64,000 nucleotides of DNA, from positions 930,001 to 994,000 of the forward strand of contig NZ_CP049867.1 in the NCBI RefSeq assembly GCF_011299595.1, given 5' to 3'. The first letter of the stretch is position 1. Each line of letters starts with the position of its first letter. The translations under genes were made by a program, and so were the position numbers. Below are positions 62,374 through 64,000 of this stretch, one piece after another. Origin of the DNA: Nocardioides sp. HDW12B (GTDB taxonomy: Bacteria; Actinomycetota; Actinomycetes; Propionibacteriales; Nocardioidaceae). The notes under the pieces were generated by a model, which saw only the letters and a program-made list of their open reading frames with translations, was not told the origin of the DNA and did no database searches.

Positions 62374-64000
62374 GCATCGCCGCGGGTGTGCGTCGGCTGA
62401 CGGGACGCGGACCCGAGCTCCCGGCCCGGCTGGATGCGCTGCGCGAGGCCGTCGAGGCCACCGAGGGCCGGCTCGACCCCGACCTCCTGGCGCGGGCCGG
62501 GTCGCTGCTGGAGCGTGCCGAGGGACGTCTCGCCCTGGCCGGCGACCACACCGTGGTGGCGCTCGCCGGGGCCACCGGCTCGGGGAAGTCCTCGCTGTTC
62601 AACGCTCTCGCGGGCTCGACGTTGAGCCAGGTCGGCGTACGACGCCCGACGACGTCGTCGACCACCGCCGCGGCCTGGGGCGAGGCCGACGAGGTGCTCG
62701 CCTGGCTGGAGGTCCCGCAGCGCCACCAGGTCGGGGGCGACCCCGGGAGGCTCGGGGGACTGGTGCTGCTCGACCTGCCCGACCACGACTCCACCGAGGT
62801 CGCCCACCACGTCGAGGTCGACCGACTGGTGGAGGTGGTCGACCTGCTGGTCTTCGTGCTGGACCCGCAGAAGTACGCCGACGCCGCGATCCACCACCGC
62901 TACCTCGCCCCGCTGAGCACCCACCGCGACGTGATGATGGTGGTGCTCAACCACGTCGACGAGGTGCCGCCCGAGCGACGCCGTGACCTCGACCGCGACC
63001 TGGCCCGGCTCCTCGACGCCGACGGACTCACCGGCGTGCCCCGGCTGCAGACCTCCGCGCTGACCGGCGAGGGCGTCGACCACCTGCGAGACGTGCTTGC
63101 CGAGCGGGTCGCGGCGACCCGCGCCGCCGCGGCCAGACTGTCCGCCGACGTCTCGGCGGTCGCCGCCCGGATGGCCGAGGCGAACGGCTCCGCCGACGCA
63201 CGCTCCGCCGAGATCGGCAAGGCCCACCGCACCGAGCTGGTCGGGGCGCTGGCCGAGTCGGCGGGCGTGCCCACCGTGGTGCGCGCCGTCGAGCGGTCGA
63301 TGGTGCGCCGGGGCTCGATGCGCACGGGGTGGCCGGTGCTGGCCTGGCGGGCGCGGCTGCGGCCCGACCCGCTGCGTCGCCTGCACCTCGACCGTCTCCC
63401 GGGACGCGGGTCCGGCTCCGGCTCTGATGTCGACCGGGCCCCGGACCGCACCTCGCTGCCGGCCGCCGGTCGGGTCGAGCGGGCCCGGGCCGAGACCGCC
63501 GTACGTCGGGTGGCCGACGTCGTGGGGGAGCCGCTGGCCCCGGCCTGGCAGCGCTCCGTGCGCCGTGCGTCGCTGTCGCGCGCCGACGACCTCGAGGACG
63601 CCCTGGACCGCGCCGTCGCCGGCACCGACCTCGGCGTCGACCGGGTCCCGCTGTGGTGGCGGCTGGCCCGGCTGCTGCAGCTCGTGCTGGTCGTCGCGCT
63701 GCTGGCCGGTGCGGTCTGGCTGGGGCTCCTCGCCCTGGTCGACTTCGTCGCGATCCCGATCCCGGACCCGCCCGAGACCGAGGGCATCCCGGTCCCGACC
63801 CTGCTGCTGGTGGTGGGCCTCGCCGGCGGCTGGGCGCTGGCCGTGCTCTCGCGGGTGGTCAACGGCTGGGTGGCCCGGGCCCGGGGCCGCAAGGCGCGCC
63901 GGCGGCTGGAGGAGTCCGTCGCCGAGGTCGCCGACCGTCTCGTGCTGGCCCCGATCGGCGCCGAGGTCGAGGCCTACGCCCGCGCCCGTCGGGCGCTCGA
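62370..64000 (+). CDS. Dynamin-like/YfjP GTPase, second of the pair, cut by window end
   Basis: At least 543 codons; the 3' end is outside. P-loop VALAGATGSGKSSLFNALAG (62-81), switch II LVLLDLPDHDSTE, G4 NHVDE. Two membrane helices near the visible end (LVLVVALLAGAVWLGLLALV and LLVVGLAGGWALAVLSRVV). Start GTG 62370 overlaps the previous stop. Together with its neighbour it resembles the paired dynamins of actinobacteria (DynA/DynB-like), which work as hetero-oligomers. Confidence 0.85.
   Translation, partial: MSIAAGVRRLTGRGPELPARLDALREAVEATEGRLDPDLLARAGSLLERAEGRLALAGDHTVVALAGATGSGKSSLFNALAGSTLSQVGVRRPTTSSTTAAAWGEADEVLAWLEVPQRHQVGGDPGRLGGLVLLDLPDHDSTEVAHHVEVDRLVEVVDLLVFVLDPQKYADAAIHHRYLAPLSTHRDVMMVVLNHVDEVPPERRRDLDRDLARLLDADGLTGVPRLQTSALTGEGVDHLRDVLAERVAATRAAAARLSADVSAVAARMAEANGSADARSAEIGKAHRTELVGALAESAGVPTVVRAVERSMVRRGSMRTGWPVLAWRARLRPDPLRRLHLDRLPGRGSGSGSDVDRAPDRTSLPAAGRVERARAETAVRRVADVVGEPLAPAWQRSVRRASLSRADDLEDALDRAVAGTDLGVDRVPLWWRLARLLQLVLVVALLAGAVWLGLLALVDFVAIPIPDPPETEGIPVPTLLLVVGLAGGWALAVLSRVVNGWVARARGRKARRRLEESVAEVADRLVLAPIGAEVEAYARARRAL

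Overview
The window is high-GC actinobacterial DNA, most likely from a member of the Nocardioidaceae (Nocardioides-like). This placement is inferred from the GTG starts, many 4-bp ATGA/GTGA gene overlaps, the CysO/Mec/CysM sulfur system, an F420-type LLM oxidoreductase, a SigK/RskA pair and the Nocardioides-style intergenic repeats. No phage, plasmid, insertion sequence or CRISPR array is visible. It reads as an ordinary chromosomal segment that is rich in palindromic repeats.

Layout. 0-2.7 kb: homogentisate 1,2-dioxygenase (hmgA) with two repeat-derived insertions, followed by DUF1697 and SnoaL-like genes. 2.7-13.7 kb: a secreted MopE-motif/FnIII protein, a frameshifted VOC gene, a large LuxR-type ATPase regulator, membrane proteins, an ArsR-MFS operon, and an L,D-transpeptidase with a secreted partner. 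13.7-33.2 kb: a housekeeping block whose gene order matches the Mycobacterium tuberculosis region pncB-clpS-DUF2017-mec-cysO-cysM-murI-MBL phosphodiesterase-rph-rdgB. It is interrupted by accessory genes: a HAD phosphatase, an acyltransferase and an M6-like peptidase at 18.9-22.9 kb, then DUF3152, two DUF418-like paralogues, a two-component system and an ABC exporter at 24.7-31.8 kb. 33.2-37.2 kb: a tRNA with a UAG anticodon, bcp, an ECF-type nickel/cobalt importer (cbiM-N-Q-O) behind a perfect Nur-like operator, then DUF3618 and GroES-like genes. 37.2-43.1 kb: a lipoprotein, two small paralogous proteins sharing an LYAEI core, a glycerophosphodiester phosphodiesterase, a solitary DNA adenine methylase, an aldo/keto reductase, a double-GNAT protein and a STAS protein. 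43.3-51.8 kb: tRNA-Lys, sigK-rskA, a carotenoid-type oxidoreductase, pirin, a potassium channel, an RsbW-like ATPase, a DevR/DosR-like response regulator, tRNA-His and orn. 51.9-64 kb: adenosine deaminase, MarR, a phosphotransferase, YnfA, DUF1349, tRNA-Arg, a lipoprotein, an LLM oxidoreductase, aminopeptidase P, a PrsW protease and two tandem dynamin-like GTPases, the last cut by the window edge.

How it works together. Three regulatory circuits can be read from sequence: Ni-dependent repression of the ECF importer and perhaps bcp, SigK autoregulation, and a putative DosR-like circuit. In the last, a DevR-type regulator carries a box upstream of itself, and near-perfect boxes lie before a small LYAEI protein plus aldo/keto reductase and in the L,D-transpeptidase/enoyl-CoA hydratase gap.

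Most notable: one repeat element defined by fixed ends and exchangeable centres, found both between genes and in frame inside hmgA; a family of long palindromes placed just after gene ends; a leucine-type tRNA(UAG) without the long variable arm; and the LYAEI small-protein pair.
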